From: Planomicrobium sp. YIM 101495
Lineage (GTDB): Bacteria; Bacillota; Bacilli; Bacillales_A; Planococcaceae
Assembly: GCF_009707665.1 (NCBI RefSeq)
Contig: NZ_WLZW01000004.1
Location: 155,992 to 219,991 of the forward strand
Length of the DNA: 64,000 nt
Reading direction: 5' to 3'
The translations under genes and the position numbers were made by a program. Below are positions 17,174 through 26,104 of this stretch, piece by piece. The notes below the pieces were generated by a model, which was not told the origin of the DNA, searched no databases, and saw only the letters and a program-made list of their open reading frames with translations. Positions within the stretch are counted from its first letter, which is position 1, and the number at the start of each line of letters is the position of its first letter.

Positions 17174-18395
17174 CACGATGAAAGTTGCCAAATGGGAAAT
17201 CATGCGGAATATGAAGAGCAAATCGTTCCTGATCGGGATGTTCTTGACACCGATCATTTTCCTCGCATTTCTTCTAGTTCCGCAATTGTTCGCGGGTTCG
17301 GATGATGAAGGGGCTTCGTCGACAGTTTACGTCAACGACGAACTCGGTGTCTTTGCGGAAATGGAAGCACTCGTCGCGCGCGCTGGTGTCGACTGGAAAG
17401 TTGTCCAAACCGACCGGCCGGAAAGCGAGGCACAGGAGCTGCTTGCTGAAAATGATGATGCCGCTTATGTGTTGATTACGGAAGAGGCGCTTCAAAGCGG
17501 AACCGTAACAGTCCACACGAATGACGACACGAACACATCGTTAGCAAGTGAAGTCCAGCTTCTGGGCGTTCCACTACAGGAGCGGCAAATCGAAGCGATG
17601 GGACTGACTTCCGAACAGGCGGTTGCGCTGGCACAAGGCATTGTCTTTGAGGAAGTAACGGAAGAAGCGGCAGGCGTGGACGACATGGCAAGCGGGGAAG
17701 ACGCAGCATTCTTAGAACGCATCGTTCCGGGGGCTTTTGCGGCTGTCGTCTTGTTGTCCATCGTCTTTACGGGCATGGCGATCTTCACGAGCGCCTCCCA
17801 AGAAAAGAAAGACAAAATCGCAGAGATTATACTGTCGTCACTGACGCCGGGTGAATTGATGCAAGGGAAAATCCTCGGCTACTTCGTACTTGGGATCATC
17901 CAGCTGATCGTCTTCGTTGTGCTGGTGCTGCCAGTGCTCGTCTGGCGGACGGATGTGCCGATCCTCGAATATCTGCTCGTACCGGAATTAATGTTGCTGC
18001 TGTTGATCGCGGTTCTCGGCTACTGGCTGTATGCATCGATCTTCGTCGGCATCGGCGCCACGATGGCGGATATGTCGACTGCCGGCAACTTCCAAGGCTT
18101 CGTCATGATGCTGCCGTTCAGTCCGTTCATCTTCGTCGGACCGGTATTCGCCGATCCGAGTGGCATTTGGGCACAGATCGGAAGCTACATTCCGTTCACT
18201 TCGCCGGGCGTTCTGATTCTGCGCCTGTCGCTGCTGGAGGAGTGGCCGTGGGTGGAAATCATCATTGCGACAGCCATCCTCATCGTCAGCGGCTGGATCT
18301 GCATGAAGCTCGCTGGTAAGATTTTCAAGACCGGCATCCTGCTTTACGGAAAAAATGCGACGCCAGGCGAGATTTTGAAATGGCTGCGTGCTTAA
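17166..18395 (+). CDS. ABC-2 type permease (NatB-like)
   Basis: A 409-residue permease with one N-terminal membrane helix (about 22-42), an extracytoplasmic domain of ~150 residues, and about five more helices in the C-terminal half, the NatB/YhaP layout. The Q-E-K-K-D-K-I-A-E-I-I-L-S-S segment (about residue 210) is the conserved cytoplasmic coupling region before the second helix. ATG 17166 has AGGGG 10 bases upstream and overlaps the ATPase gene. Terminator at 18408-18446. Confidence 0.9.
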   Translation: MRNTMKVAKWEIMRNMKSKSFLIGMFLTPIIFLAFLLVPQLFAGSDDEGASSTVYVNDELGVFAEMEALVARAGVDWKVVQTDRPESEAQELLAENDDAAYVLITEEALQSGTVTVHTNDDTNTSLASEVQLLGVPLQERQIEAMGLTSEQAVALAQGIVFEEVTEEAAGVDDMASGEDAAFLERIVPGAFAAVVLLSIVFTGMAIFTSASQEKKDKIAEIILSSLTPGELMQGKILGYFVLGIIQLIVFVVLVLPVLVWRTDVPILEYLLVPELMLLLLIAVLGYWLYASIFVGIGATMADMSTAGNFQGFVMMLPFSPFIFVGPVFADPSGIWAQIGSYIPFTSPGVLILRLSLLEEWPWVEIIIATAILIVSGWICMKLAGKIFKTGILLYGKNATPGEILKWLRA

Positions 18396-18407
18396 GTTGA
18401 AATAGGA

Positions 18408-18446
18408 AAAGGGAGGAAATCAGCAACTGATTTCCTTCCTTTTTGC
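18408..18446. terminator. Intrinsic terminator of the GntR-ABC operon
   Basis: Arms AAAGGGAGGAAATCAG and CTGATTTCCTTCCTTT (16 bp, one G-T pair) with a CAA loop and further T; A-rich on the other side, so it also serves the SDR remnant. Confidence 0.88.
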
Positions 18447-18449
18447 TTA

Positions 18450-18662
18450 TTAGTATGCGCTCCAGCCGAAGTCAGCTGCCAGCGTGACACCGCTGAGGTA
18501 TGTGGAATCATCAGAAGCGAGGAACAATGCGATGTTCGCGATTTCTTGCGTCGTGCCTGCTTTCGGCATCATGTTGACGCCGCGTGTTGCGTCGCTCATC
18601 CCGAATTCATCGATGTTCATCATATTCGTTGTGAGTGGTGTCGGAATGTACGCTGATCCTGT
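18450..18662 (-). pseudogene. C-terminal remnant of a short-chain dehydrogenase/reductase
   Basis: About 70 codons at the end of an SDR gene: Y-I-P-T-P-L-T-T-N is the segment after the catalytic region, E-I-A-N-I-A-L-F-L-A-S-D-D-S-T-Y-L-S-G is the conserved C-terminal helix and strand, and the protein ends G-W-S-A-Y. The Rossmann glycine motif, catalytic Tyr/Lys and start are gone. The frame breaks at about 18660, where an SCP2 remnant on the opposite strand begins. Confidence 0.85.
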
Positions 18663-18667
18663 CGAAT

Positions 18668-18805
18668 GACAACTTCCACAAGTTCCTGGCATGTAAGCTG
18701 AACGGCACAGTCGCTTTCATGACGGGGAAGTTAAAAGTCAACGGCGATATGACGAAAGCGCTCAAGCTCGAGAGCATCATCAAGCAGTACGATTTGAATC
18801 TATAA
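18668..18805 (+). pseudogene. C-terminal remnant of an SCP2 sterol-carrier-domain protein
   Basis: An open frame of 45 codons ends at TAA (18803-18805). It reads L-N-G-T-V-A-F-M-T-G-K-L-K-V-N-G-D-M and then A-L-K-L-E-S, the characteristic closing half of the SCP2 lipid-binding domain. The first half of the domain and the start codon are missing. A terminator follows at 18813. Confidence 0.8.
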
Positions 18806-18812
18806 TTTATGG

Positions 18813-18848
18813 AGCCGGCATGGGGGAACCCTCTGTGCTGGCTTTTTT
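18813..18848 (+). terminator. Intrinsic terminator of the lost SCP2 gene
   Basis: Arms AGCCGGCA and TGCTGGCT (one G-T pair) followed by T6. From here to 19043 I see no gene or clear element. Confidence 0.75.
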
Positions 18849-19043
18849 AATGGAGTAGTTCTTTGGGCATCCCAGCTCCTAGGCGAAAAACCCCTTACTG
18901 CTCATTTCGGAATTGGTCTTTTTGGAATCCCCGTCTCGATCCTTCTGACTGTTTTCAGAATATTTAAAGGACTCTGTGTTTCGTGAAGCGAAAGATGTTT
19001 AACGGCTTTATGAGCTGAAAAAATTTCAAAGGGGCGAAATGGA

Positions 19044-20477
19044 TTGACGAAAAACGTGAAAACACATGGTCCGACGTTAAAGAAATTGGTACTAAGCTAT
19101 GCATTGGTAGGGGCGCTAGCATTCGGAGCATTACCTGCAGCGATGCCGACTGCTGAAGCGGGAAGCCCGCTTGTTACGACAGCTGCGGCAGCGGCAGTTT
19201 CGGGACAGGACCAGAAAATTATCAAACGTGTAGAAGCGGCACGCGCCATTGAGCATGTCCGTTACCTTTCTGAAGAAATCGGTCCGCGTGTTGGTGGATT
19301 GGAAGGTGAGAAAATCGCCGCGGATTACATCGCTGCGGAATTTAGCAAGCTCGGCTTCGAAGTCGAGTACCAGCCATTCCCGGTTGCGGATCAATATGTC
19401 GGAGCTGCTGCATTCAGTGATGGCACAGTTTGGGATATGGGTGCTGCACCGAACGGCAAAATTAGTAATGAAAGTGTTTCAGGCGAAGTAATTTACGTTG
19501 AAGGTGGACTTGATGCCGCAGATTTTCCTGCTGATACGCAAGGGAAAATCGTGTTGTTGACACGTGAAGCGTCGACATCTGCCTATCGCTCACAAGTTGC
19601 GAACGCAATCGATGCAGGAGCGGCTGGCGTCATCTTGCAAAGTGTCAATGGAAGCCGTGGAAACTACGGTTCAACGTTCAACCCGAACTTGACGACGGCG
19701 GCAGATGTTCCGGTATTCGGCGCGGCATTCATCCAAGGCGAGTGGCTGAAAGACCAGCTTGCTGAAGGTGCGGTTAACCTTGATTTGACAGCGGTTCACC
19801 ACACGGACCTCGAATCACTGAACGTCATCGCAACGAAAAAAGCGAAAAACAAGAAAGCTGGCGACTCAGAGGTGTTGTTGACTGCACACATGGACAGCGT
19901 ACTCGGAGCACCTGGTGCAAACGATAACGCTTCCGGTGTCGGCTTGATGCTGGAAGTCGCGCGTGTCGTGAAGAGCTACAACACGGACAAAGATTTGAAA
20001 TTCGTTGCATTCGGCTCTGAAGAACGTGGGCTACTAGGTGCACGTCACTACGTAGATCAGCTGTCACAGCCTGAGCGCGACCGCATTGACGGCGTCTTTA
20101 ACGCAGACATGGTCGCAACGAGCTATGACAAAGCAACGCACCTTTATGCGATGACAGTCGATGGCTCTGAAAACTTGGTGACTGATGCATCACTGGCTGC
20201 TGGCGCACGCCTCGGCAACTCGGACATCCAAGCCGGCCGTTTCGGCTCGAGTGACCACGTCCCATTCCATAATGCCGGCATTCCTGCTGCACTCTTCATC
20301 TGGATGGGCATCGATAGCTGGGATCCACTCGTGTACCATATCGAGAAAGTGTACCACACACCACAGGATACGATTGAAGACAACATTTCCGAAGAGCGCA
20401 TGCAGTCTGCTCTTGAAGTGATTGGCGCAGGCGTCTTCGATGTTGTCCGCAAACAGACACCAGGAAATAAACGCTAA
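19044..20477 (+). CDS. Secreted M28-family aminopeptidase with PA domain
   Basis: A 477-residue exported metallopeptidase. A basic start, a hydrophobic helix and an A-E-A site (about residue 38) form a signal peptide. A PA (protease-associated) insert covers about 130-240. The two-zinc M28 site is complete: H282, D294, catalytic E326 with ligand E327, D355 and H405. These enzymes remove N-terminal residues from peptides outside the cell. TTG 19044 is used with AAAGGGG upstream; the ATG just before it runs into a stop. Confidence 0.92.
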   Translation: MTKNVKTHGPTLKKLVLSYALVGALAFGALPAAMPTAEAGSPLVTTAAAAAVSGQDQKIIKRVEAARAIEHVRYLSEEIGPRVGGLEGEKIAADYIAAEFSKLGFEVEYQPFPVADQYVGAAAFSDGTVWDMGAAPNGKISNESVSGEVIYVEGGLDAADFPADTQGKIVLLTREASTSAYRSQVANAIDAGAAGVILQSVNGSRGNYGSTFNPNLTTAADVPVFGAAFIQGEWLKDQLAEGAVNLDLTAVHHTDLESLNVIATKKAKNKKAGDSEVLLTAHMDSVLGAPGANDNASGVGLMLEVARVVKSYNTDKDLKFVAFGSEERGLLGARHYVDQLSQPERDRIDGVFNADMVATSYDKATHLYAMTVDGSENLVTDASLAAGARLGNSDIQAGRFGSSDHVPFHNAGIPAALFIWMGIDSWDPLVYHIEKVYHTPQDTIEDNISEERMQSALEVIGAGVFDVVRKQTPGNKR

Positions 20478-20512
20478 GACGATCTGCCCGTTTTGACGAA
20501 AGGGGGAGCAGG

Positions 20513-20878
20513 ATGGAAACATATGAGGACTTGTATGCGTATTTGCCTTATTTCGAAAAACGGGCAGCTGAGAGCTACGTGAATCACGGGAGCTGCAGTG
20601 ATGAAATGAATGCCTTTATCGCGAGCATCGAAGACGTCGATTTCGTTGATGTGCACTATAATGAAACACTCGACAAATACGACATCCCGGATCATGACGC
20701 ATTGAAGCGGGCGATTCCACAAGCGGATCCGCTCCTCTTGCGTGCAGCGTTCACGCACATGATGCGCGCCGAACGTTTTTCGGAAGGGGCATGGGCGGAG
20801 TACGAGAAGCAAGGGATGTTCCTTGCCGCGCTCAAACGTCTCGGGGAGCTGTTCGGCTATCCGCCACCTCAAAAATGA
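20513..20878 (+). CDS. DUF6508-like protein of unknown function
   Basis: A 121-residue acidic soluble protein. The C-terminal half (M-R-A-E-R-F-S-E-G-A-W-A-E-Y, then L-K-R-L) matches my recollection of DUF6508 proteins. No catalytic motif is apparent. AGGGGGAG lies upstream of the ATG. It follows the M28 gene by 35 bases with no terminator between, so both may share a transcript. Confidence 0.7.
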   Translation: METYEDLYAYLPYFEKRAAESYVNHGSCSDEMNAFIASIEDVDFVDVHYNETLDKYDIPDHDALKRAIPQADPLLLRAAFTHMMRAERFSEGAWAEYEKQGMFLAALKRLGELFGYPPPQK

Positions 20879-20914
20879 ATTTGAAGATTGTTCGAACAAT
20901 TTTCATTATTTCTC

Positions 20915-20943
20915 TTGCAAAACTTTTGATATTCGTTTATTGT
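20915..20943 (+). promoter_or_regulatory. Likely promoter of the SAM-riboswitch transcript
   Basis: TTGCAA (20915-20920), 17 bases, then TATTGT (20938-20943), 37 bases before the riboswitch. Confidence 0.5.
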
Positions 20944-20979
20944 TAAATCCATTGAACGGCTCATAATTTCATATGTAAT

Positions 20980-21095
20980 TCTTATCAAGAGAGACGGAGG
21001 GACTTGGCCCTGTGATGTCTCAGCAACCGGCCTGACGAAGGCAATGGTGCTAATTCCAGCAGACGGAGTGATCCGTCTGGAAGATGAGAAGAAAC
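20980..21095 (+). promoter_or_regulatory. SAM-I riboswitch (S box)
   Basis: The S-box core appears in order: CTTATCAAGAGAG, GGAGGGACTTGGCCC, TGATGTCTCAGCAACCGG, an AAGGCAATGGTGCTAATTCC block and a final GAAGATGAGA. High S-adenosylmethionine should favour the terminator at 21105-21147 and shut off the methionine gene downstream. Confidence 0.95.
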
Positions 21096-21104
21096 CATTC
21101 CCGC

Positions 21105-21147
21105 AAAGGGGCTTTCTTCTTACGCATGAAGAAAGCCCCTTTTTTTG
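21105..21147 (+). terminator. S-box terminator
   Basis: A 15-bp perfect stem (AAAGGGGCTTTCTTC with GAAGAAAGCCCCTTT) and T run; the GATGAGAAGAAA just upstream can pair into the alternative antiterminator. Confidence 0.92.
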
Positions 21148-21219
21148 CTTGGAAAAAAGGTGCTTGATAAGAAAGATTGAAACGACTGTTCGAAAAAAAT
21201 GAGAAAGAAGGAATTCAAA

Positions 21220-22329
21220 ATGACGACGACAACAGCAATCGGAACACCTTTCAAAGCGGACCACGTAGGGAGCCTCCTGCGGCCTGAAAGCATCCACCAG
21301 GCAAGAAAAGAGTTTAAGGAAGGAGTGATCACGGCAGAGCAATTGCGTGAAATCGAAACGGAAGAAATCAAGCGCATCGTCGATAAGCAACTCGAGATCG
21401 GTTTGAAAGCGGTGACGGACGGGGAATTCCGCCGCACGTTCTGGCATACTGACTTCATGAGCCATATCGGCGGCTTTGAAGGATACACGCCGGAGCACGG
21501 CTACCAGTTCAACAAAGGCGAAACGGAAGCATATGACGTCCGCAACATCGGAAAGATCTCGTTCGATCCGGCACATCCGTTCGTCCGTGACTTTGTCGAA
21601 TTCAAGGAAATCGTCGGCGGCCGCGCCGTGCCGAAGCTGACGATCCCGAGCCCGAACCAGTTTTTCAATGAAGGCATCCGCGACGCCTCCATTTACCCGG
21701 ATGTCGAAGATTACGCGAAAGACATCATCAAGGCTTACCGCGATGCACTGAAGGCTTTCTACGAAGCGGGCGCGCGCTACATCCAATTCGACGACGTCTA
21801 TATCGCCGGGCTGTCGTCGCCGGACATCCCGTTCAACGAAGGCGAGTTCGACCGCGACTTCCTGATCGACCTGGCGCTGCGCGTGGCAAACAGCGTGCTC
21901 GAAGGAAAGCCGGAAGACCTTACTGTGACGACGCACTTGTGCCGCGGCAACTACCGCTCGGACTGGGCATTCGAAGGCAGTTACGCACTCATCGCGCCGA
22001 CGTTGTTCGCGAAAGAGAATGTGGACGGCTTCTTCCTGGAGTATGACGATGACCGTTCGGGCAGTTTCCAGCCGCTCTCACACATTCCCGCAGGCGGTCC
22101 GCGTGTCGTGCTCGGCGTCTTCACTTCGAAAAACGGAGAGCTCGAAGACAAGGAAACAATCAAAGCGCGCGTTGCGGAAGCCGCGAAATTCGTGCCGCTC
22201 GAGCAGCTGTGCATCTCACCGCAATGTGGCTTCGCCTCGACGCACCACGGCAATGTGTTGACGGAAGAGGCGCAGTGGGAAAAGCTGCGCTACATCATCG
22301 AAATTTCTGAAGAGATTTTCGGAAAATAA
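21220..22329 (+). CDS. yxjG: MetE-like methionine synthase family protein (YxjG/YxjH type)
   Basis: A 369-residue cobalamin-independent methionine synthase-like enzyme. It contains only the C-terminal catalytic barrel of MetE: D-H-V-G-S-L-L-R-P at the start, Zn ligands His and Cys in T-H-L-C-R-G-N, and Cys in P-Q-C-G-F-A-S. Family members are thought to make methionine from homocysteine, with a methyl donor that remains uncertain. ATG 21220 has AAGGA 8 bases upstream. Control by the SAM riboswitch directly upstream supports a role in methionine metabolism. Confidence 0.9.
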   Translation: MTTTTAIGTPFKADHVGSLLRPESIHQARKEFKEGVITAEQLREIETEEIKRIVDKQLEIGLKAVTDGEFRRTFWHTDFMSHIGGFEGYTPEHGYQFNKGETEAYDVRNIGKISFDPAHPFVRDFVEFKEIVGGRAVPKLTIPSPNQFFNEGIRDASIYPDVEDYAKDIIKAYRDALKAFYEAGARYIQFDDVYIAGLSSPDIPFNEGEFDRDFLIDLALRVANSVLEGKPEDLTVTTHLCRGNYRSDWAFEGSYALIAPTLFAKENVDGFFLEYDDDRSGSFQPLSHIPAGGPRVVLGVFTSKNGELEDKETIKARVAEAAKFVPLEQLCISPQCGFASTHHGNVLTEEAQWEKLRYIIEISEEIFGK

Positions 22330-22341
22330 GAACGAACAACA

Positions 22342-22379
22342 TGCTGCAGCAGCCGGTTATGGGCGCTGCAGCAATTTTT
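22342..22379 (+). terminator. Intrinsic terminator of yxjG
   Basis: Arms TGCTGCAGC and GCTGCAGCA (9 bp, perfect) followed by ATTTTT. Confidence 0.88.
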
Positions 22380-22506
22380 AGCAGGTATTTCGGCATTCGA
22401 AAAAACTTCTGAAAAAACCTAGTTTACTGGTAGGTATTATAGGTTTAATATATAATACGATTACTCGAATGAAGAACGCCTCAGTGAAGAAAGGAATCGA
22501 TGATAG

Positions 22507-23568
22507 ATGAAATATGGATTTTGGATGCCGATTTTCGGCGGCTGGCTGCGCAATGTGGAAGACGAGAACATGCCGGCTACATTTGATTACGCAAAAGAGG
22601 TTTCTCAGTCAGCGGAGAAGTGGGGCTACGACACGACGTTGATCGCTGAGCTGAACCTGAACGATATAAAAGGGACAGAAGCAGATTCGCTGGAAGCCTG
22701 GTCGACAGCTGCAGCAATTGCGGCAGTCACCGACAAGCTCGAAATCATGACGGCGATCCGCCCGGCGTTCCACAACCCGGCTGTGACAGCAAAAATGGCG
22801 GCGAACATCGACCAGATTTCGAATGGCCGCTTCACGCTGAACGTCGTCTCTGCCTGGTGGGCGGAGGAAGCGAAGCAATACGGCGGGGAATTCACGGAGC
22901 ACGATGAGCGCTACGACCGGACGGATGAATTTCTGCAAGTGATGAAAGGCATGTGGACGGAAGAGGAATTCTCATTCAAAGGGAAATACTACGACATCCA
23001 GAACGCGCGCCTTGCACCGAAGCCGGTCCAGCGCCCGAACCCGCTGCTATATGCAGGAGGGGAAAGCCCGCGCGGCAAACGTTCGATTGTCGAAGGCTGC
23101 GATGCATACGTCATGCACGGCGGGACAGTGGAAGAAATCGCCGAAAAAGTGCAAGGCATGAAAGAGTTGCGCGCTGAAGCAGGGAAAGAGCCGCTGGCGT
23201 CGTTCGGCATGGCGGCGTTCGTCGTCTGCCGTGACACGGAAGAAGAAGTGAAAGCGGAGTACGACCGCATCGTCAGCATGAAGGAATCAGCGGGCTACGC
23301 GGGTTACGATGATTTCGTCTCGAAATCCCAGCTCGAGCAGCAAGTGAAGCTGGAAGATTATTCGGTGTCCAACCGCGGATTGCGTCCGAATCTGATTGGC
23401 ACGCCAGAAGTGATCGCCGACCGGATCCTCGCCTATGAAGATGCGGGAGTGGACTTGTTGCTGCTGCAATTCTCGCCGCAGCTGGAAGAGATGGAGCGGT
23501 TCGCGGAAAAAGTGATGCCGCTCGTGGAAGAAAAACGGAAAGCACGTGAAGGAGTGGAAATCCAATGA
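22507..23568 (+). CDS. LLM-class FMN-dependent monooxygenase (SsuD/SfnG-like)
   Basis: A 353-residue bacterial luciferase-like TIM barrel. Conserved points include E-L-N-L-N-D near residue 38, T-A-I-R-P-A-F-H-N-P (strand and helix after residue 80), S-N-G-R-F-T-L-N-V-V-S-A-W-W and the A-G-G-E-S-P-R-G phosphate loop. The closest functional types are sulfonate or dimethylsulfone monooxygenases, which release sulfite or sulfinate from organosulfur compounds using reduced FMN. The neighbouring SAM-controlled gene fits a sulfur role. ATGA overlap with the next gene shows coupled translation with the ATP-grasp enzyme. Confidence 0.85.
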   Translation: MKYGFWMPIFGGWLRNVEDENMPATFDYAKEVSQSAEKWGYDTTLIAELNLNDIKGTEADSLEAWSTAAAIAAVTDKLEIMTAIRPAFHNPAVTAKMAANIDQISNGRFTLNVVSAWWAEEAKQYGGEFTEHDERYDRTDEFLQVMKGMWTEEEFSFKGKYYDIQNARLAPKPVQRPNPLLYAGGESPRGKRSIVEGCDAYVMHGGTVEEIAEKVQGMKELRAEAGKEPLASFGMAAFVVCRDTEEEVKAEYDRIVSMKESAGYAGYDDFVSKSQLEQQVKLEDYSVSNRGLRPNLIGTPEVIADRILAYEDAGVDLLLLQFSPQLEEMERFAEKVMPLVEEKRKAREGVEIQ

Positions 23569-24515
23569 CCGAAAAAATATACGTAATCCATGAAAATGAA
23601 GAATGGACGACTCACCTGTTCAAACGTCTTGATGAACTGGGGCTGCCTTATGAGGACTGGTTCATCGATAACGGACTTGTCGATTTAGGCAGCACGCCGC
23701 CGGAAGGTGTATTCTACAGCCGCATGAGCGCATCATCACACACGCGCGGACACCGCTTCGCACCGGAAATGGCAGATGCGGTGCTCGCTTGGCTGGAGCA
23801 TCACGGCCGAACAGTGTTCAACGGCACGCGCGCATTGCGTCTCGAAGTCAGCAAAGTCAACCAGTACATGGCGCTGAATGCTGCAGAGATCCGTACACCG
23901 AAAACGATCGCGGCGAACGGCCGTGACGAAATTTTGGCAGCAGCCGAAAAATTGGGCGTCTCCTCGTTCATAACGAAGCATAACCGTGCCGGCAAAGGAC
24001 TCGGTGTCCGCCTGTTCCATTCACAGGAAGGTCTGTGCCAATGCGTGGACGGCGATGAATTCGACCCGTCCGTCGACGGCATCACGCTGATCCAGGAATA
24101 TGTCCAGGCGCCGGAACCGTTCATCACTCGCTGTGAATTCGTCGGTGGCAAATTCGTCTACGCCGTGCAGGTCGATACGTCGGAAGGCTTCGAATTGTGC
24201 CCGGCGGATGCATGCGCAATCGACGACTTGTTCTGCCCGGCCGGCGAAGGGGTGGAAGAGAATCCGAAGTTCCAGATCGTCGAAGGCTTCGACGACCCGA
24301 TCATCGCGAAATACGAAGAATTCCTGCGCCGTAACGAAATCGCTGTTGCCGGCATCGAATTCATCCGCAATGCGGACGGCGAAATCTTCACGTATGACGT
24401 CAATACGAACACGAACTATAACTCCGACGCAGAAGCGGCTGCCGGCAAATACGGCATGCTCGAACTGGCGAAGTTCCTCGGCAAGGAATTGGGGAAATCA
24501 GCGGTCTTGGTATGA
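23565..24515 (+). CDS. ATP-grasp ligase (RimK-like)
   Basis: A 316-residue ATP-grasp protein, the class that joins a carboxylate to an amine or thiol through an acyl phosphate. An N-terminal pre-grasp domain (1-100) is followed by a lysine in I-T-K-H-N-R-A-G-K-G-L-G-V-R (about residue 143, the nucleotide-binding strand and Gly-rich loop), I-Q-E-Y-V as the hinge, and E-F-I and D-V-N-T-N-T-N metal ligands near the end. The substrate is unknown. Coupling with the flavin monooxygenase suggests a two-step modification of one small molecule or peptide. Confidence 0.82.
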   Translation: MTEKIYVIHENEEWTTHLFKRLDELGLPYEDWFIDNGLVDLGSTPPEGVFYSRMSASSHTRGHRFAPEMADAVLAWLEHHGRTVFNGTRALRLEVSKVNQYMALNAAEIRTPKTIAANGRDEILAAAEKLGVSSFITKHNRAGKGLGVRLFHSQEGLCQCVDGDEFDPSVDGITLIQEYVQAPEPFITRCEFVGGKFVYAVQVDTSEGFELCPADACAIDDLFCPAGEGVEENPKFQIVEGFDDPIIAKYEEFLRRNEIAVAGIEFIRNADGEIFTYDVNTNTNYNSDAEAAAGKYGMLELAKFLGKELGKSAVLV

Positions 24516-24520
24516 CAAAT

Positions 24521-24552
24521 GAGTCGGCGCGAATTTTCGCGCCGGCTTTTTG
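24521..24552 (+). terminator. Intrinsic terminator of the monooxygenase/ATP-grasp operon
   Basis: Arms AGTCGGCGCGAA and TTCGCGCCGGCT (one G-T pair) followed by T5. Confidence 0.88.
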
Positions 24553-24584
24553 TGTGGAGCGGTTTTTTGCCGGTGGTGTTTTTA

Positions 24585-24780
24585 ATTGTGCAGATTTTCG
24601 ATTTGGTTGCGCAGATGCCACATTTAGTTGCGTTTTTCCGAAAATGAGCGTCTCATAGATCAAGCCAACCTTCTGCGACGAAGCCGTAATGTGACGCAGG
24701 AGCGCTTCGTTGCAGTATCCAGCATAATGGTTGCAGAATAATCGATTTGGTTGCAGAATCCAGCCGCTTCGTTGCAGTAT
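24585..24780. repeat. GTTGC-anchored 20-21 nt periodic repeats, locus A
   Basis: GTTGC-like words occur at 24585 (variant), 24606, 24627 and then 24709, 24730, 24750 and 24771: steps of 21, 21 and then 21, 20, 21. The bases between the anchors vary but often read AGAAT, AGTAT or GATTTG. Related arrays follow terminators at 30003-30115 and 35798-35825. Confidence 0.75.
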
Positions 24781-24796
24781 ACCCAAAAAATCTTCC

Positions 24797-25318
24797 TCAC
24801 AAAATCTCCCCAAGAATCTCCTCAAGAAGCTCCGACTCATCGCTGTAGATTTTGTACATGAAGTACCCGAGTACGGCGAGAGCGAGTGGCAAGAAAGAGT
24901 CATCACTTTTTCCTTCGATCTGGATGGAAGCGCGCAGTACGGCGCCACCTGTTTCGACCGTAGCAACCTTCCGGCCGGCAAATTTCACCTCGATGCCTTT
25001 TGTCCATGTTTCGAGGAGTTCGACCGGATGCTCGTGCATTTTGCCCGTCACACAAAAATACAGTATGCTGTTTGCAGGGTGATCTTTCAGGATGAATTCA
25101 TCGCCACCCCAAAGAAGGCGGTAAGTGGCAAAAAGCAAGCGGCCGCGCTTGATGCCAAGCGTCGCATGTTCGCCGTTCATGTCGAAACGAAAGGAATGCC
25201 GTTTTTCGTTGCCCGGCACGTCGACACGCTGGACGGTCGCGACGGTCGTTCCTTCGTCGTCCGTGATTTCGATCGCTTTTGTCCCATTCCATAATCTCTG
25301 TTTCAATTGATAAGTCAT
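24797..25318 (-). CDS. LURP-one/scramblase-like beta-barrel protein (tentative)
   Basis: A 173-residue protein. Alternating short strands (K-Q-R-L-W-N-G-T-K-A, F-R-F-D-M-N-G-E, L-L-F-A-T-Y-R-L-L, W-T-K-G-I-E-V-K-F) followed by one hydrophobic C-terminal helix (about 143-160) resemble the tubby/LURP-one/scramblase fold, in which a buried C-terminal helix crosses a closed barrel. Function unknown; the fold call is by pattern only. ATG 25318 has AGAGGTG 7 bases upstream, better than the GTG at 25327. Confidence 0.6.
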   Translation of the reverse strand: MTYQLKQRLWNGTKAIEITDDEGTTVATVQRVDVPGNEKRHSFRFDMNGEHATLGIKRGRLLFATYRLLWGGDEFILKDHPANSILYFCVTGKMHEHPVELLETWTKGIEVKFAGRKVATVETGGAVLRASIQIEGKSDDSFLPLALAVLGYFMYKIYSDESELLEEILGEIL

Positions 25319-25414
25319 GCAATACACCTCTTTTCTAAAAGTCTGTTCATTTATTTACGCTTAAGCTATACATAAGTTTCATCCAAATTAACAACTTACG
25401 AAGGAAGGGATCCG

Positions 25415-26104
25415 ATGTTCAAAATCATGATAGTGGAAGACGATCCGACCATCGCGGGCATTTTGCAGGAGGAATTGGAGAAATGGAATTACGGTACGGT
25501 GCGGCCGGACGATTTCAGCCGGGTGCTGGACGTCTTCAAGGAAACCGCGCCCCAGCTTGTGCTGCTCGACATCGGCCTGCCGGTGTTCAACGGCTATTAT
25601 TGGTGCCAGGAGATCCGCAAAATTTCGCAGGTGCCGATCATTTTCATTTCTTCGCGCAGCGACAATATGGATATCGTCATGGCCATCCAGATGGGGGCGG
25701 ACGATTTCATCGCGAAGCCGTTCGACCTGACGGTGGCGGTCGCGAAAACACAGGCGCTGCTGCGGCGCACGTATGATTTCCAGGGAACGGATTCGTTCCT
25801 GAATTTCCACGGAGCGGTGTTGAAATCGGGGGAGAGCCGGCTTCATGCGAACGGGGAAACGATCGACCTGACCCGGACGGAACTGCGGATCCTCGAGATG
25901 CTGTTCCAGCAGGGCGGCAAGTACGTGACGCGCGAAAACCTGATGGTGCAGCTCTGGGAAGACGAGTCGTTCGTCGATGACAATACGCTTGCGGTCAACA
26001 TCGCACGGCTCCGCAAAAAACTGGCGGGCATCGGCTTGCCTTCCTTCATCGTCACGAAAAAAGGGGTCGGCTATGCGCTGCATCACGGTGGCGCAGATGA
26101 ATGA
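25415..26104 (+). CDS. bceR: Bce-type response regulator
   Basis: A 229-residue OmpR-family regulator. The receiver domain shows acidic residues E-D-D at 9-11, the phospho-accepting Asp in L-L-D-I-G-L-P (about residue 52) and Lys in I-A-K-P-F (about 101); the C-terminal winged helix begins about 128 and includes R-T-E-L-R-I-L and N-I-A-R-L-R-K-K-L. With the intramembrane kinase and BceAB-like exporter it forms a module that in relatives senses and removes bacitracin-like peptide antibiotics. AAGGAAGGGA precedes the ATG. Confidence 0.92.
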   Translation: MFKIMIVEDDPTIAGILQEELEKWNYGTVRPDDFSRVLDVFKETAPQLVLLDIGLPVFNGYYWCQEIRKISQVPIIFISSRSDNMDIVMAIQMGADDFIAKPFDLTVAVAKTQALLRRTYDFQGTDSFLNFHGAVLKSGESRLHANGETIDLTRTELRILEMLFQQGGKYVTRENLMVQLWEDESFVDDNTLAVNIARLRKKLAGIGLPSFIVTKKGVGYALHHGGADE

